Counted from the stretch's first letter, positions 1-12,640 are shown. The stretch: DNA of 64,000 bases from Trissonchulus latispiculum (GCA_030248195.1 JASAND010020402.1:1-64000); one strand, 5' to 3'. Program-made: numbers and translations. Notes: a model not told the origin generated them from the sequence alone.

Positions 1-1075
1 TGCGGGAAAAACCCATCGCCAGTGTGAGTCACCCATATGAGCTAGATCGGATTTTAATAGCCTGTCTTAAAGAGCGTCCAAAACTACCCTAGAGGATGTA
101 TTATTGTAGCTCCCACTGCTTCTCAGCAAATTTTTTGGGACTTTGAAAATTTTGGAATTTTTGGTCCCAACATGGGGGTCAGGCAGGGTCAACTTTGGGG
201 GGTCACCCTGAACTACTGGAAAGACTTAGCCCAAAACGGATTACAGTTTCACAGAGGATATGTCTCGAACTTCACGATGGCGTATTAAATTTGGCTCTAG
301 TGCCTGTGGTGCGACCTGGGGGTGACCTAGACTCGGCGGGAAAAAAAACCCATGTGCGGGAAAAAAAAACCCAAATTTCAAAATGAAATTTTTTTCTAAC
401 CATTAGCAGCAAAGGAAAAATTCATGCATTTCTTAGCTCAGTAGAGCCTCCTGATTAATTTGGTATAGAGTTTACCTAGGTTCGACCTTCCATATGAGGT
501 CCAGGTGGCCAAAATCTGAGATGGTGCCATTTCAAGCCAAATTTTCAAATTTTGCCAAAAACCGCTAAATTTTTCACTAAAATAGGTCGGGTTTGGCTTT
601 AAATGCAATAAAAACACGTTTTCTATGTGATAGGATGCTTAAACTGCAGAAATTAAGCAAATTTCAAAAATTTCCAAAATTTGCCTATGTTTACGTGTTA
701 AACATACGAAATTTTGAAAAGTCAATTTGACATGATTTTTTGCAAAAATATTGGTATTTTATGATTCAGATGTACTAAAAATGACCCGCTCTTTCGAATG
801 GTATAGTCAAAACCGTTCTAGCGTGCTTGCAGCAAAAAATTCGGCTGGGTTTTTTTTTCCCGCCCATGGGTTTTTTTCCCGCATTGGGTTTTTTTTCCCA
901 TCGGTTTGGTCGAAAATTTCTCGCCAACGGTAAGCGCTAGAGAGATGTTTTATAGCTCATTTTGAAGCTCTTCGCAAGGCCTCATGGTAGTTATCGTTAG
1001 ATTTTCGATTTGTCGCTTAATAAAAAAGTTACAGCCAAAATTCGAAAATTTGGGTTTTTTTCCCGCCGCGCTATA
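1..1075. mobile_element. Family A TIR transposon, copy 1 (left end cut by the window)
   Basis: This copy aligns throughout with the complete copy at 16172-17214. It carries repeats of GCGGGAAAAAACCCA in its left part (1-13, 338-371) and the reverse complement in its right part (846-899, 1050-1065), and ends near CCCGCCGCGCTATA. There is no transposase ORF, so it is non-autonomous. Mid-element, TTAGCTCAGTAGAGCC (433-448) and GGTTCGACC (479-487) look like Pol III A and B boxes. Confidence 0.8.
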
Positions 1076-1079
1076 TCTG

Positions 1080-1200
1080 CGCCGGGCTAGTGCGCCGGGT
1101 TTTACCCACTTATTAAACTCTTCGTGCGCCGGACTGGGGCCGGGGCCGGGTTTTACCCATGTGCGCCGGGGCCGGGGCCGGGGCCGGGTTTTACCCAGAT
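1080..1200. repeat. GGGCCGGG-word array with TTTTACCCA spacers
   Basis: Three blocks of GCGCCGGG or (GGGGCC)n are each followed by GGGTTTTACCCA. It directly abuts the family A copy and is GC-rich against an AT-rich background. It is similar in type to the subterminal word arrays described elsewhere in the window. Confidence 0.6.
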
Positions 1201-1259
1201 CCGAAATTTCCAGTCGATACGCCTGCCGCCTGAAATGATTTTAGTCTAGTAGCATTCCC

Positions 1260-1597
1260 ATGTTTGCTGCCTTTTGCTGGCATTGATCTATTGTTTAATG
1301 TTTTATGTTTAAACTGATTCAAGTTTACATTGATATATAATATAATATATATATATATTCGTTATTAATTCTGTTTGTTTGTTCTTATATTTCTCATTTT
1401 AATGTTTTTAATTCTTAACATTTTTTAATCGCCATTTTCAACATTGGAATGCAATGCAAGTGTTTTTCGTTGGAAAATTGCAAAAACAATTTAATTTTGG
1501 GTAATTAAAACCGATATATGCTACGAATTTGAAAAATTATTGTAAACTGGAAATATTACAACAAATGGAAATGTTAGTACAAATAGAAGCAACAAAG

Positions 1598-1670
<73 letters not shown>

Positions 1671-2278
1671 ATAATAGCATGCTGATTTGTTAAACTTAAA
1701 CGTAAACTTAAATCAGTGTACAAATAAAATTTAATTTAATCAATCAAACTGAATAAAATATGACTACAAATACAATTCTAAAAGCCCGAATCTCGTTTGG
1801 CGGCACGCCTGCTGTCTGAACGTTTCAGGCCACACACACTGTAATGAGATCTTACAATGATAGGATTGCTGAAAGGCTATGTAGACGGCAACCTGAAATT
1901 TCTAGTCGGAACGCATGCCGACTGAGAATGCTTCTAGCCTGCCACATATATAGACGTAATGTGTATATACAAACCCGACTGTTTTTTATAGCTGCTCGAG
2001 TGATAGTTTCGGCACCTGTTTTGAGACGATTCTCAAGTAAGTGTCCAGTGGTTGCATTGGCTAAACTTTTACCTCCCACTTTTTCGATCACAACATCACC
2101 ATTTTATATAGTTTTATCTATGACTGAGTGCCGTGCCTTGCGCAATCTATACGTGTAGAATATGTACGTAGGTTCGCTTTTTATATGACTGTGTGCCGCG
2201 TTGAATCCAGTCTTTTTCTGGAGAAATTCCTTAACATGGGGGAAAATTAATACTGAGGAGGTTAGCTGTATGGTTTGG
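1260..2278. other. AT-rich stretch without gene, with (TA)n at about 1598-1666
   Basis: No coding or element structure is seen apart from the microsatellite and two diverged 30-bp direct repeats beginning GAAATTTC at about 1203 and 1893. Confidence 0.5.
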
Positions 2279-3000
2279 CAGGGGCGTAGGCAGGGGGGGG
2301 CCAGGGGGGGGAATTCCCGAAACTCATTTGCCCCCCGGGAAATTTTCCGTGTCGGGGAAAATTTTACAAAATTTTCGCGCCGTAGGCGCGAATTTTATTA
2401 ATCGACTCAGAAAAATCTAATTTGCACATCAAATTACACCGTTAAATTTTCCAAAATTTTAGCAAAATGTGCTCTAAAAATAGGTTTCAATTATGCCATA
2501 TTCTAAAAAGGTCTGTCTTTTAACTGGGGGCTGCCGCCCCCAGACCCCCGCCTATTTTATCTAAAGAGCTAACCTTTTGCACTTATAATCTAACAAGTTT
2601 GTAGAAATTGTTGTCTACAAATGAGAAAACAGAAAGCCATAGTTTCAGTAGGAGAATTTTACAGGAATTTGAAATAGCACTATCCTTATTTATATATGCG
2701 ATTTGAATGTCTATATAATCCTTTTAAATGTTTTCATTATGACTTTTATTACAATTTTTCAAAAATTCTCCAGCTTCTGGGGGGGGCTCCGCCCCCCAGA
2801 CCCCCCGTTTAGCTGCTGTATTTATGTACATGTATGCATTGTACGTCCGAAAATTTAGAAAGCTCAGTTGTCATAACCTTAGTTTATGTTATCCGAAAAT
2901 AGTCGGAAACAAGCGAATAACGATTTTGAAAAACCTGGGTACATGTTAAAAAAATTTTGGATGTGCCCCCCCCCGAAATTTTTTTCTGGCTACGCCACTG
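2279..3000. mobile_element. hAT-like MITE, TIR CAGGGGCGTAGGCAGG / CTGGCTACGCCACTG
   Basis: The 722-bp element has 15-bp imperfect TIRs and flanks TGGTTTGG / AGGTTTGG, a near-perfect 8-bp target duplication. Inside are two GGGGGCTGCCGCCCCC-type hairpins (about 2526, 2779) and the hairpin TTCGCGCC-GTA-GGCGCGAA at 2374. No ORF. Confidence 0.75.
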
Positions 3001-3229
3001 TAGGTTTGGTATCCGGTCTAACATAGCTTACCAAATTAAATTTAGCACTGAGGAATATACAGTTAATGTACGTACAAAAGACACCATATAGCTCCCGTGC
3101 TAGAACCTGTTTTTGGCATAGATATGTATATTTATTTATAACACCGTAGATTGGAGAAACTGAACGGTTCAGCTGTACCCAATGCCTTTATATACTTGTT
3201 TTGTAGGACTAAAGAAACACAGACCCTTT

Positions 3230-3285
3230 GAGGGTGTGGGTAAAAACCAGCCCCAGCCCCAGCCCCAGCCCCAGCCTCGCACCAG
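3230..3285. repeat. (AGCCCC)n short tandem repeat
   Basis: Four to five tandem AGCCCC units occur next to GGGTAAAAACC. It is not part of any gene. Confidence 0.7.
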
Positions 3286-3701
3286 CCTAAGACGCTTGTA
3301 GTTTCAACCTCTCCCTCACGCACTGTGTGCACACTTTACACTAACACTGTGTTATATTTCACCTTGTTTCCTGTGTTCTTCACATCACATGCACATTTTG
3401 CAGGTATGCGAAAAGTACGTTAATGGTGTGTGGAACGCTTTAGCGTTTTCGACATATTTAGGTATATACGTATATTGGGTCTTTCCCATTATCCCCCCCC
3501 ACAGCTCTGGAGAAGTACCGAAGAAGCACAATTTGACTGATTGATTTGAAAATTGGAGGAGGTAGGTTTTCGGATTTGTGGATGATGTTTTTGCGAAAAA
3601 GTTCGCAAAATAATCTCCCGCCGTGGGCCAGCCCAGAGGTCATGGCAAAGTATCCAATATATGGCTATATAGATAGTGCGGAGTGTGGACATGCTATATG
3701 C

Positions 3702-4088
3702 CTGGCTTTTTCCTACAGGGATGGGGGTGGGGGGTGGCCCCCCAGAATTTCGCCCCCCCAGACTTGGGTCGCCCCCCAGGATTCGGGACTTCCTCGCCCA
3801 GAACTTTAAAGTGCCCGGAAATATAGGGTTTTGAGGGTAAATTTTGAAAACTTTTTCCGGCTTCGCCGGATGTTTACACATTTTTAAGCATTTTTTAGCT
3901 ATTTTAAGCTTAAATTGAGGTTAAAAATAGTTAATATTATAGCTCAGCAGCAAAAAAATAGCTGTTTTTAAGCATTTTTGAAAATTTTTCTCCGCCCCCC
4001 AAAATCCGCGCCCCCTCCCAGGCCTGGGGGGGGGGGAACCGCCCACCAGACTTCCCTCCCAGAAATTTTTGCCTAGGAAAAAGCCAGT
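3702..4088. mobile_element. Small TIR element, ends CTGGCTTTTTCCTA / TAGGAAAAAGCCAG
   Basis: Fourteen-base perfect inverted ends bound a 387-bp AT/G-run-rich element with CCGGCTTCGCCGG hairpin at 3857 and C-rich runs near both ends. Flanks share TATGC. Confidence 0.7.
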
Positions 4089-4229
4089 ATGCATAATATA
4101 GGTTAGCTAAGCGAAGTCCGTAGTGAGGAATAGCAAAATTTTCAATTTTGGCCCCGAGTTGTCTGAGGGTCGGTTTTGGGGTGGGTCGACTGTTTTGGAT
4201 ACGTACCCTGATCAATGGAGTTGGGCCTC

Positions 4230-5000
4230 GGCGGATATCGGGCCTGCAAATCTGCTCAAAAGTCTGCATTTTATAGCCTTGTCCAGGGGCGCACAAGGGA
4301 GGGGGCGAACCTGAAAATTTTCCTATTTTTTAGTTTTATGCATTGAAAATAGCTCCGTTTTTGCGTTCTCCGCAAAAATTCCGGGGGTAAATCGGATGAA
4401 AAGGGAGGGGTCGGAACCCCCAAAACCCCTCCTCTGGGTGCGACCATGCCCGGGTCTCCTTTTTATACCCCAGTCTGCAAGTCTGCTCAAAAGTGTGCAT
4501 TTTTTACCCGGGTCTGCTTTTTATACCCCAGTCTGCAAGTCTGCTCAAAAGTCTGCATTTTATACCAGGGTCTGCAAAGTCTGCTCAAAAGTCTGCATTT
4601 TATACCCCGGTCTGCTTTTTATACCCCAGTCTGCAAGTGCACAAAAGTCTGCATTTATACCCAGGTCTGCTTTTATACCCAGGTCTGCTTTTTATACCCC
4701 AGTCTGCAAGTCTGCTCAAAAGTCTGCATTTTATACCCGGGTCTGCAAGTCTGCTCAAAAGTCTGCATTTTATACCCCGGTCTGCTTTTTATACCCTAGT
4801 CTGCAAGTCTGCTCAAAAGTCTGCATTTTGTACCCCGGTCTGCTTTTTATACCCTAGTCTGCAAGTCTGCAAGAAAGTCTACATTTTATACTTTGAGTAC
4901 GGTCTGCGTCTGCGTTTTATACCCGAGTCTGCGTCTGCATCAAAGTCTGCGTTTTATACCCCAGTCTGCTGGTCTGCGTCTGCGTCTGCATTTTATACTG
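4230..5000. repeat. GTCTGC hexamer-based tandem array
   Basis: The phrase AGTCTGCAAGTCTGCTCAAA is repeated with the spacer GTCTGCATTTTATACCCC, with internal expansions and deletions; near the right end simple GTCTGC repeats appear. Long open frames across it are a by-product of the repeat. Part of the array (about 4285-4450) also holds a CAGGGGCGCACAAGG end that resembles hAT TIRs. Confidence 0.75.
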
Positions 5001-7201
5001 GCCCTAAAATAAGTATATAAATTTCATAAGCGAGCGTTGCATAAAATTTGGCAATAGTCGCTTATTAAAATAATCGAATTTGCAATAAAGTTTCAAGTTT
5101 TATTGTATTAATTTTATAGCAACAAATGTACAAAAAATGGTAAATTTAGGCTTTTCCGAACGGTTACAATACTGGTAGAAATGCTCAAAGTATACTCTCT
5201 TTTAAAGATTTCCAGTTTTTATGCTTTATTAGTCGTGTGAAGTTGTATATAAAAAAGTGTCCAAGACCGAAGTCGTAACTATGAGATGACGTAATAGCAA
5301 CGAAGCAAATTCCACATTCCGTTACTGCATAAACAATGTTCAAAAATTGCTGAACCGAAAAAGCGTATGGTCCGTGATTCACAATTCACAATTTACACAA
5401 TTACATTTTACCTCAATTCTTAATAATAAAGTTCTTGCTTGCTAACCTTTCATTTAACTGCTCCTAAACTAATTGTATTTCTCTAATTTTCGCTTATTAT
5501 AATTCAGGTTTACTTATGAAACAATCGCTTATTACAATAAAATTTTATGCAACACCTTTACTTATTGTATATGACATATTTACTTATGAACTTATAACTT
5601 ATCATTTTTATGCAGCGGGCCCCTGGAGCAGCCACAACATGAAACGAACCCAGGTACAATAAAACCTATATATTTATGTCGCAGTAATTTATGTATTCAG
5701 TAAATACTGTATTTACTGGCCGATTTCAGTGAATACTGAATACGGTATTTACTAGTAAGAATCGTATTTTCTTTAAACTTACTGAAACTCGTCCAGTAAA
5801 TACTGTATTTTCTAGTAAATTCTGTATTGTATCTTAAGGTGGTGATTCCGTTTGGTCACATAAAGTTTGCACCACTATTACTCATGCATTACTTGGAGTT
5901 AAGAAGCCATATTTATATCAAAATGTAGTTTGACATTTTCTCTTTTTAATGCATGCCATGAAACTAATGTTGCTTTGTGCTAAAATATTTTTAACACATT
6001 TTAGAAGAAGTATATAACTTTCCAGATTGTTTGCAGACTCAAGTAAATTTTTTCGCGAGACATCGGTTATATCATTCGATACCTACATCAAATAGCTGGG
6101 GACGATTTTTATTTAGTGTGAAATCGCTCTTCGTTATAGAGAAATAAGCTAAAATGTGTGCGTAACCTGTATTTTGCCTACTTTTTTCCAAATTAGACAA
6201 ATGATTACTTTAGCTAGGAAGCAGCAATCAGGGCAACTCAAAGTTGTCCCTGGATATATTTGTGCAGAATATGTACATTTGTTAAGTAGCAGCCCTCCAG
6301 CTTGCATGGTAAATGCTCCACAATCTTTGGAAAAAATTGGTCGTGTTTTTGCAAAAAACTAGATTTTTATGATAGCAGCCTGCAGAATAGCAGTTGGAAA
6401 ACGATCATGCGTCGGATAATTTGTCCCTATGAGACCTCCAGGTCGACGCCCTTAGTTCAATTTTATGGCTTGCGTAGTTCAAGATTTGATTTCCACAAAA
6501 AACAACAACAAATAACAAGATAATATATATATTTGTTTTTGTTGGTTAGTTGACATCCTGAATCCACATTTGGCTGATCGACAATGACAATTTTCCTAAC
6601 TCATAGGGTGTTTTAGTAAACTCATCTACTTCTGGGAGTTATAATCATACATGTTCTGGGTCGGGCATCTCCCCAGACCTGGTGCTCCCCCATCATACGG
6701 TTTTTTCAAAAATCAAAATTTTATTTAAAGCTGGTTCAACTGCATATTATGCTCTTACAAGTTTATTACGAAAATGCACCAAATTTTACAAATCCCTGAT
6801 TTTAAAAATTTTCTGCAATATAATACCGACAAGTTCCTGGACTTATTCTGGTGGGGGAGAGTGGGGGATCCTCCCCATAAACACGTACCCACCCAAAAAA
6901 TCCCCTTTGTACATATTGTGACTATGCACGAGCTCTCTTTTGACTTTAAATATGACGTCGGCATGCCGTTTGCTTTCCCCAGCCACACGTAATGACAAAG
7001 GCGTTTAAGGTGGTGATTCCTTTTGGGCATATATTGTTATTTGGCGGCGTAAATCAAGATGAAATTTAGCTAAACTTTCCGAAATAAGTTTTTTAGCGTT
7101 CTAACACCATCCGCGCACTTCCGATTCAAACATTCGAGATTTCCGGTCAGAGTGGTTTTTCCCAATTTCTGAACGTTTGGCAGCAGTTATACAGTTATGA
7201 T

Positions 7202-8352
7202 ATTAGTGATGTGCGCCGGAGCTCCGCTCCGACGGAGCTCCGGAGCGGAGCTCCGATTTTCGGTGCTCCGGAGCGGGCTTCTGCTCCGGAGCTCCGGAGC
7301 TCCGGGTACCCGGAGCAGCCATTTTCAAGCTGTGATGCCTGTTTGTTGCTCATAATTTGGGTACTAATGAAATTTTTGAAGAGCTTTCATGATTTCTTGC
7401 TGTAGTCTCACGAATAGTGCGTAAGAACAATGAATTAGTGCTCGTTTTATTTTTAATAATTTTTCTATTTTCTCAAGACTGCTGTATGATTCGTTTTCTG
7501 GAGACAATTTTTCCAACTTGTCCAGATGATAAAACTGGAAATTTAAATTACGACCTCTAAGAATTGTTTCAATAGGTACATTGGTACATTCAATAGGTAC
7601 GTTTTATTCAATTGCCATTAATTAATCCATTAATCCATTAATTATTCCCTTTTCCGATGAAATCTATTCTTCTACGTAAACTTTCAATGTCTACAAATGT
7701 TTTCTTTGCTTTCATCTCACACATGTTTTCTAATATTTTTCAGACATAATTTCTCATTGTTCAAATTTATTTTGACTATATACATGCTTTTTAAAAGTTA
7801 AACAGTAGATGAAAGCAAATCTGGTCCGCGTTTGTTAAATTTGCAATAATTCATGGATTTGGATGGATGGATGGATTCAAAATTTAATTTTTGACGAAAT
7901 TCTCGTAACGAATTTTATGGAGTCCTAATTTATGAAATTTAAACTGAGCAAATCTTGAAAAAGTGAGGCATGAGAACTAAACGGCAGTAAACTAACATTG
8001 GCTTTTATGTAAACGCAACATAATGCATAATGAAACAGCCAAGAGTTCTGTGAAAAGTCAAAGTCTGAACTCATTTCAGATCAAAAATACAGGCTTGCAA
8101 ATAGAACAAATGTGTATAGCAAAAGAATCAGATTCTGAACATAAAAATGCGAAGCGTTATATAGTAAACAGTGAGTAGACGTGCTTTTCATTGCAAAAAC
8201 AATTTGCTTAGCTTAAAATAAAATTTTTACAATTTTAGCCTTTACAAACAGTCGGAGCTCCGCGGAGCTCCGGAGCTCCGGAGCTCCGGTGCTCCGACAG
8301 CCCGCTCCGGCCGGAGCTCCGGAGCGGGCAATTTGTTCGGCGCACATCACTA
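7202..8352. mobile_element. hAT-like MITE with (GGAGCTCC)n subterminal words
   Basis: Ends TAGTGATGTGCGCCG / CGGCGCACATCACTA enclose 1.15 kb. Dense GGAGCTCC words occupy 7215-7315 and 8255-8335, while the interior is AT-rich and non-coding. Near-duplicate flanks GTTATGAT / GTTATGAC (offset by two bases on the left) fit an 8-bp target duplication. Confidence 0.8.
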
Positions 8353-9234
8353 GTTATGACTATACTCATTCGAAAGATTTTATTGAGCTTCAGATTTTTG
8401 CTTTTAAAGCAACTTTCTAGCTCTTTTTTACCGTGAGGTATGTATAGCCGATTTTCTTGTTTTGGCGTCGAAAAGTTGTTATTTTTGTGGAAATCAAATC
8501 TTGAACTACGCAAGCCGTAAAATTGAACTAAGGGCATTGATCTGGAGGTCTTTATCTTTAAACAAATTATCCGACGCATGATCGTTTTCCAACTGCTATT
8601 CTGCAGGCTGCTATTCAATGCTTAAAGCGTTGGTTTCCCTCCCTTCGAGTACTTTTAACTTTCATCTAATCTTATAGCATTGATTGAAACTTTCAGAAGT
8701 TGTTGATTGAGTTGAATTGAACTGAATCAATTGAAAGCTAATTAGCCAGCGCAAAAACCTTCCATTTGGCATCTAATGTACGAATATTGAAAATCCTGCT
8801 TTTTTATTATCACGTAGAATTACTAATTATCATTCCTGTCAACTGTCACTTGAAGAAAAAGGTGCAAATTTCAAAAAAGATTCGATAGTGTTTGCGGAGG
8901 GCACAAACTTGAAAATTTAAATTCTTTCGTATTTTGATCGTACCTCATGGAAACAACCAGAAATCCGCATAAAATCAATAAATTTGCAAAATTGAAATTA
9001 GTCAAAAAGATGCTAAACAAATTAAAAACCCGAAACTACACAGTAAGGACTGACAGTCCTGTCCACCCACACAAAACATTCTACTAAAATGACAAAATAA
9101 ACAGTAAATGGGAAGCTGATAATTCGTCCAACGAGGGAACTCACTACATATAAAATAAAGGAAAGATTTGAAAAAAATTGAAAATTTTTACTACAAGTTG
9201 TCCTAAATAGCAACGATTTGATAGAAATTTGCGG

Positions 9235-9332
9235 TCATTGCGGTCATGAAAATTTGACCATGACCGCGATCACCCGCGGGTACCCGCGGATACCCGCTGG
9301 TACCCGCGACCGCGTCCAACTCTGTATATAAC
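9235..9332. mobile_element. hAT-like end fragment with GGGTACCCGC words
   Basis: CCCGCGGGTACCCGCGGATACC leads to the terminal CGTCCAACTCTG, the same kind of end as the 27714-28494 element. The matching left end was not found. It interrupts the right foldback arm. The word block in this sentence is given as 9272-9310. Confidence 0.5.
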
Positions 9333-9644
9333 TGATGTCCCGCGAAAAAATTTACTTGAGTCTGCAAACAATCTGGAAAGCTATATACTTCTTCTAAAAT
9401 GTGTTAAAAATATTTTAGCACAAAGCAACATTAGTTTCATGACATGCATTAAAAAGAGAAAATGTCAAACTACATTTTGATATAAATATGGCTTCTTAAC
9501 TCCAAGTAATGCATGAGTAATAGTGGTGCAAACTTTATGTGACCAAACGGAATCACCACCTTAAGATACAATACAGAATTTACTAGAAAATACAGTATTT
9601 ACTGGACGAGTTTCAGTAAGTTCAAAGAAAATACGATTCTTACT

Positions 9645-10998
9645 AAAGTCTGACACAAAAATGTGTGTTCAAAATCTGTAAGGCCTCCAGTGAACTCAAT
9701 ATACGTCGTAACCCCACAAAACCATATATTTCCGGAATCCTTGCAGCGAGACAACCATTTTTATGAAATTTAAAATTTTTTAAAATTTCAAAAATTTTAA
9801 AATATCGGTTTTTCGGGGAATTTTTTCGGACCATTCAAGCTATTCAGCTCATTCTTTCAGAAAAATTTTCCCGTCCGAAGACGCATCGATTAACACAAGA
9901 ACGCAAATAATCGGTTGAGAAATAAGCACTTTATTCAAAAATTTCGTTTTTCCATTTCCTTTGATGTTTGCCGCTTTTTGCCACTTTGACTGGTTATTAC
10001 TCGCGACTCGCACAACGTAAAATTTTTTCGATTAGATTTTCAGGACCGCCTAGGCGCCCGCTTTCACCTAATATATGTGGTATTTCAAATTTTGAAAGTA
10101 GATTTTTTCGAAAAATACCACTTTTTGACCAAAAATTTCGGCAAAGCAGATTTAGCAAAAGTGAGTAAAAATAACATAATCATAAAATTCAAGCTGAGCT
10201 GAATCCAACGATATAAAGCTTTTGTTGCTACGACTCATATTGCACCAGCAATGAATTTTTAAACAATATCCCTTATTTCAGCTGGTTTTTGGCTCTGTTT
10301 GATGTTGTCGGCGTGATTTGACTGAAGCAGTGTAAACTATAAACTATAGCAAAACCAGCTGAAATACGGAATATTGTTTAAAAATTCATTGCTGGCGCAA
10401 TGTAAGTCGTAGCAACAAAAGCTTTAGATCGTTGGATTCAGCTCAGCTTGAATTTGATGATTATGTTATTTTTACTCACTTTTGCTAGAATCGATCTGCC
10501 GAAATTTTGGGTAAAAAAAGTGGTATATATATATTTTTCGAAAAAATCGACTCTCAAATTTTGAAATACCATATATTTCAAGTCAACTCTGACGCCTGGC
10601 AGTCCTGAAAATCTAATCGAAAAATTTTTCCGTTGTGCGAGTCGCGAGTAATAACCAGTCAAAGTGGCAAAAAGCGGCAAACATCAAAGGAAATGGAAAA
10701 ACGAAATTTTGGAATAAAATGCTTATTTCTCAACCGATTTTTTTCGTTCTAGTGTCAATTGATGAGTCTTCGAACGGGAAAATTTTTCTGAAAGAATGAG
10801 CTGAATAGCTTGAATGGTCCGAAAAAAATCCCCGAAAAACCGATATTTTAAAATGTTTGAAATTTCAAAAAATTTTAAATTTTATAAAAATGTTTGTCTC
10901 GCTGCAAGGATTCCGAAAATATATGGTTTTATGGGGTTACGACGTATATTGAGTTCACTGGAGGCCTTACAGATTTTGTACACACATTTTTGTGTCAG
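9645..10998. mobile_element. Near-perfect 1.35-kb palindrome, ends AAAGTCTGACAC
   Basis: Arms 9645-10300 and 10340-10998 are reverse complements with few mismatches, down to a short loop near 10310. It interrupts the right arm of the larger foldback. Reading frames on the two arms mirror each other and show no known domain. Confidence 0.75.
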
Positions 10999-11124
10999 AC
11001 TTTAGTAAATACCGTATTCACTGAAATCGGCCAGTAAATACAGTATTTACTGAATACATAAATTACTGCGACATAAATATATAGGTTTTATTGTACCTGG
11101 GTTCGTTATGTTGTGGCTGCTCCA

Positions 11125-11880
11125 GGGGCCCGTTGCATAAAAATGATAAGTTATAAGTTCATAAGTTAATATGTCATATACAATAAGGAAAGGTGTTGCA
11201 TAAAATTTTATTGTAATAAGCGATTGTTTCATAAGTAAATCTCAATTATAATAAGCGAAAATTAGAGCAATAGAATTAGTTCAGGAGCAGTTAAATGAAA
11301 GGTTAGCAAGCAAAAACTTTATTATTAAGAATTGAGGTAAAATGTAATTGTGTAAATTGTGAATTGTGAATCACGGACCATACGCTTTTTCGGTTCAGCA
11401 ATTTTTGAACATTGTTTATGCAGTAACGGAATGTGGAATTTGCTTCGTTGCTATTACGTCATCTCATAGTTACGACTTCGGTCTTGGACACTTTTTTATA
11501 TACAACTTCACACGACTAATAAAGCATAAAAACTGTAAATCTTGAAAAGAGAGTATACTTTGAGCATTTCTACCAGTATTGTAACCGTTCGGAAAAACCT
11601 AAATTTACCATTTTTTGTACATTTGTTGCTATAAAATTAATACAATAAAACTTGAAATTTTATTGCAAATTCGATTATTTTAATAAGCGACTATTGCCAA
11701 ATTTTATGCAACGCTCTCTTATGAAATTTACTTATTTTAATGCCAAAATCGATTATTTTAATAAGTCGCTTATGACTTATATATTTGGTTATGACTTTTA
11801 TGCAACGCATATTCGCTTAGTGTATATGACTTATTGGACTTATAAACCATATATATTGTAATTTTTATGCAACGTGCCCC
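11125..11880. mobile_element. MITE with GTTGCATAAAA ends
   Basis: GGGGCCCGTTGCATAAAA at the left is mirrored by TTTTTATGCAACGTGCCCC at the right. Internal words of the type ATAAGTCATAAGC repeat. An inverted copy forms the outer left foldback arm (5001-5627), and a fragment occurs at about 47220-47265. Confidence 0.6.
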
Positions 11881-12416
11881 AGGGGGTCGAAATCGGAAAC
11901 GGTGCCATTTCAAGCCAAATTTTCAATTTTGGACAAAAATGTTTAATTTTTCCTTGTTAAAATAGGTTTTGGCTCTAAATACAAGAAAAACGATAGGATG
12001 CTTTGCCGAAAATAAACAATCTTTAATAATTTCCAAAATTTGCCTATATGTTTATGTGTTAAAGATACAACATTTTCAAATGACCATGTGACTCCAATTA
12101 TTGCACAAAAACTAATGCATTTTGATGCAGTTGTACTAAAAGCAGCCCGCTCTTTCATTTGGAACGGTTAGAAATGCTCCTGGCAACTTTCCAAAAAATT
12201 CTCGGGGTGGGTTTTTTCCCGCATATGGGTTTTCCCACAGTTGGTTTCCCCCGCCAGTTTGGGACAATTTTTCTCGCTAACGGCAGACCTAGAGAGGTGT
12301 TCTATATATAGCTCATAAGAAAGCTTACGACTAGGCCTAGCTGCATGTATAATCAGCATTTCGGTATGTCAAACACCACTAAAGAGTTCTGGCCAAAAAT
12401 TTGAAAAGTGGATTAA
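11879..12416. mobile_element. Family A transposon, copy 2 (5'-truncated)
   Basis: It matches the right half of the complete copy (16700-17180) from CAGGGGGTC onward and keeps the clustered GTGGGTTTTTTCCCGC motifs at 12209-12260. The left half is missing where it meets the foldback. Confidence 0.7.
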
Positions 12417-12469
12417 GCATATATGAGCCGATTTCTGGCAGGGTTAACCAAACCTGGACAACCTTCAAA

Positions 12470-12640
12470 AATCGATTTGGCTCAAACTTTCAAGTACTTG
12501 TAATCCCGGAGTAAAGGTCCGAGGTCGAATCCATAATATCACCGGTTGGGCTTATTCTCCACCCGCGATACCGAGCCCATGGAGACATTCTTCATATAAG
12601 GACTAGTCATAATGAAATATAAGAAAGCAACAGGATCATA
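12470..12640 (+). repeat. Possible tRNA-derived SINE head
   Basis: TTTGGCTCAAACTTTCAAG resembles an A box and GGTCGAATCC, 50 bp on, a B box, with TAATCCCGGAG between them as in an anticodon arm. No clean cloverleaf forms, so it is not a functional tRNA. The tail continues as unassigned sequence. Confidence 0.35.

Larger units (their letters stand above)
5838..9560. mobile_element. TTAA-bounded inner element of the foldback (piggyBac-like ends)
   Basis: TTAA followed by GGTGGTGATTCCGTTTGG at 5838 is mirrored by CCAAACGGAATCACCACC followed by TTAA at 9560. The TTAA target is typical of piggyBac elements. A third end copy lies at 7012. Because the flanks are themselves inverted, the true boundary is uncertain. 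Confidence 0.5.
5001..11745. mobile_element. Large nested foldback (inverted repeat) composite
   Basis: The left arm 5001-6075 reappears as reverse complement on the right, split into 9335-9650 and 11000-11745. Both arms contain GTTGCATAAAA ends, the word AGTAAATACTGTATTTACT, and the junction TTAAGGTGGTGATTCCGT (5835 and 9562). Inserted within are a second inverted repeat (6360-6520 with 8470-8640), a hAT-like MITE (7202-8352), a hAT end fragment (about 9235-9330) and a palindrome (9645-10998). No transposase frame is recognisable. It is a stack of successive insertions. Confidence 0.8.

Noticed and set aside
4396..5020. Frames of 117-175 codons rich in Cys, Leu and Tyr
   Set aside because: They translate the GTCTGC tandem array in three frames and have no domain.
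9968..10680. Two mirror-image frames beginning MPLFATLTGYYSRLAQRK
   Set aside because: They are the two arms of a palindrome; no domain and no codon bias were seen, so I do not call a gene.
12470..12560. Functional tRNA gene
   Set aside because: A- and B-box-like words exist but acceptor and T stems do not pair.
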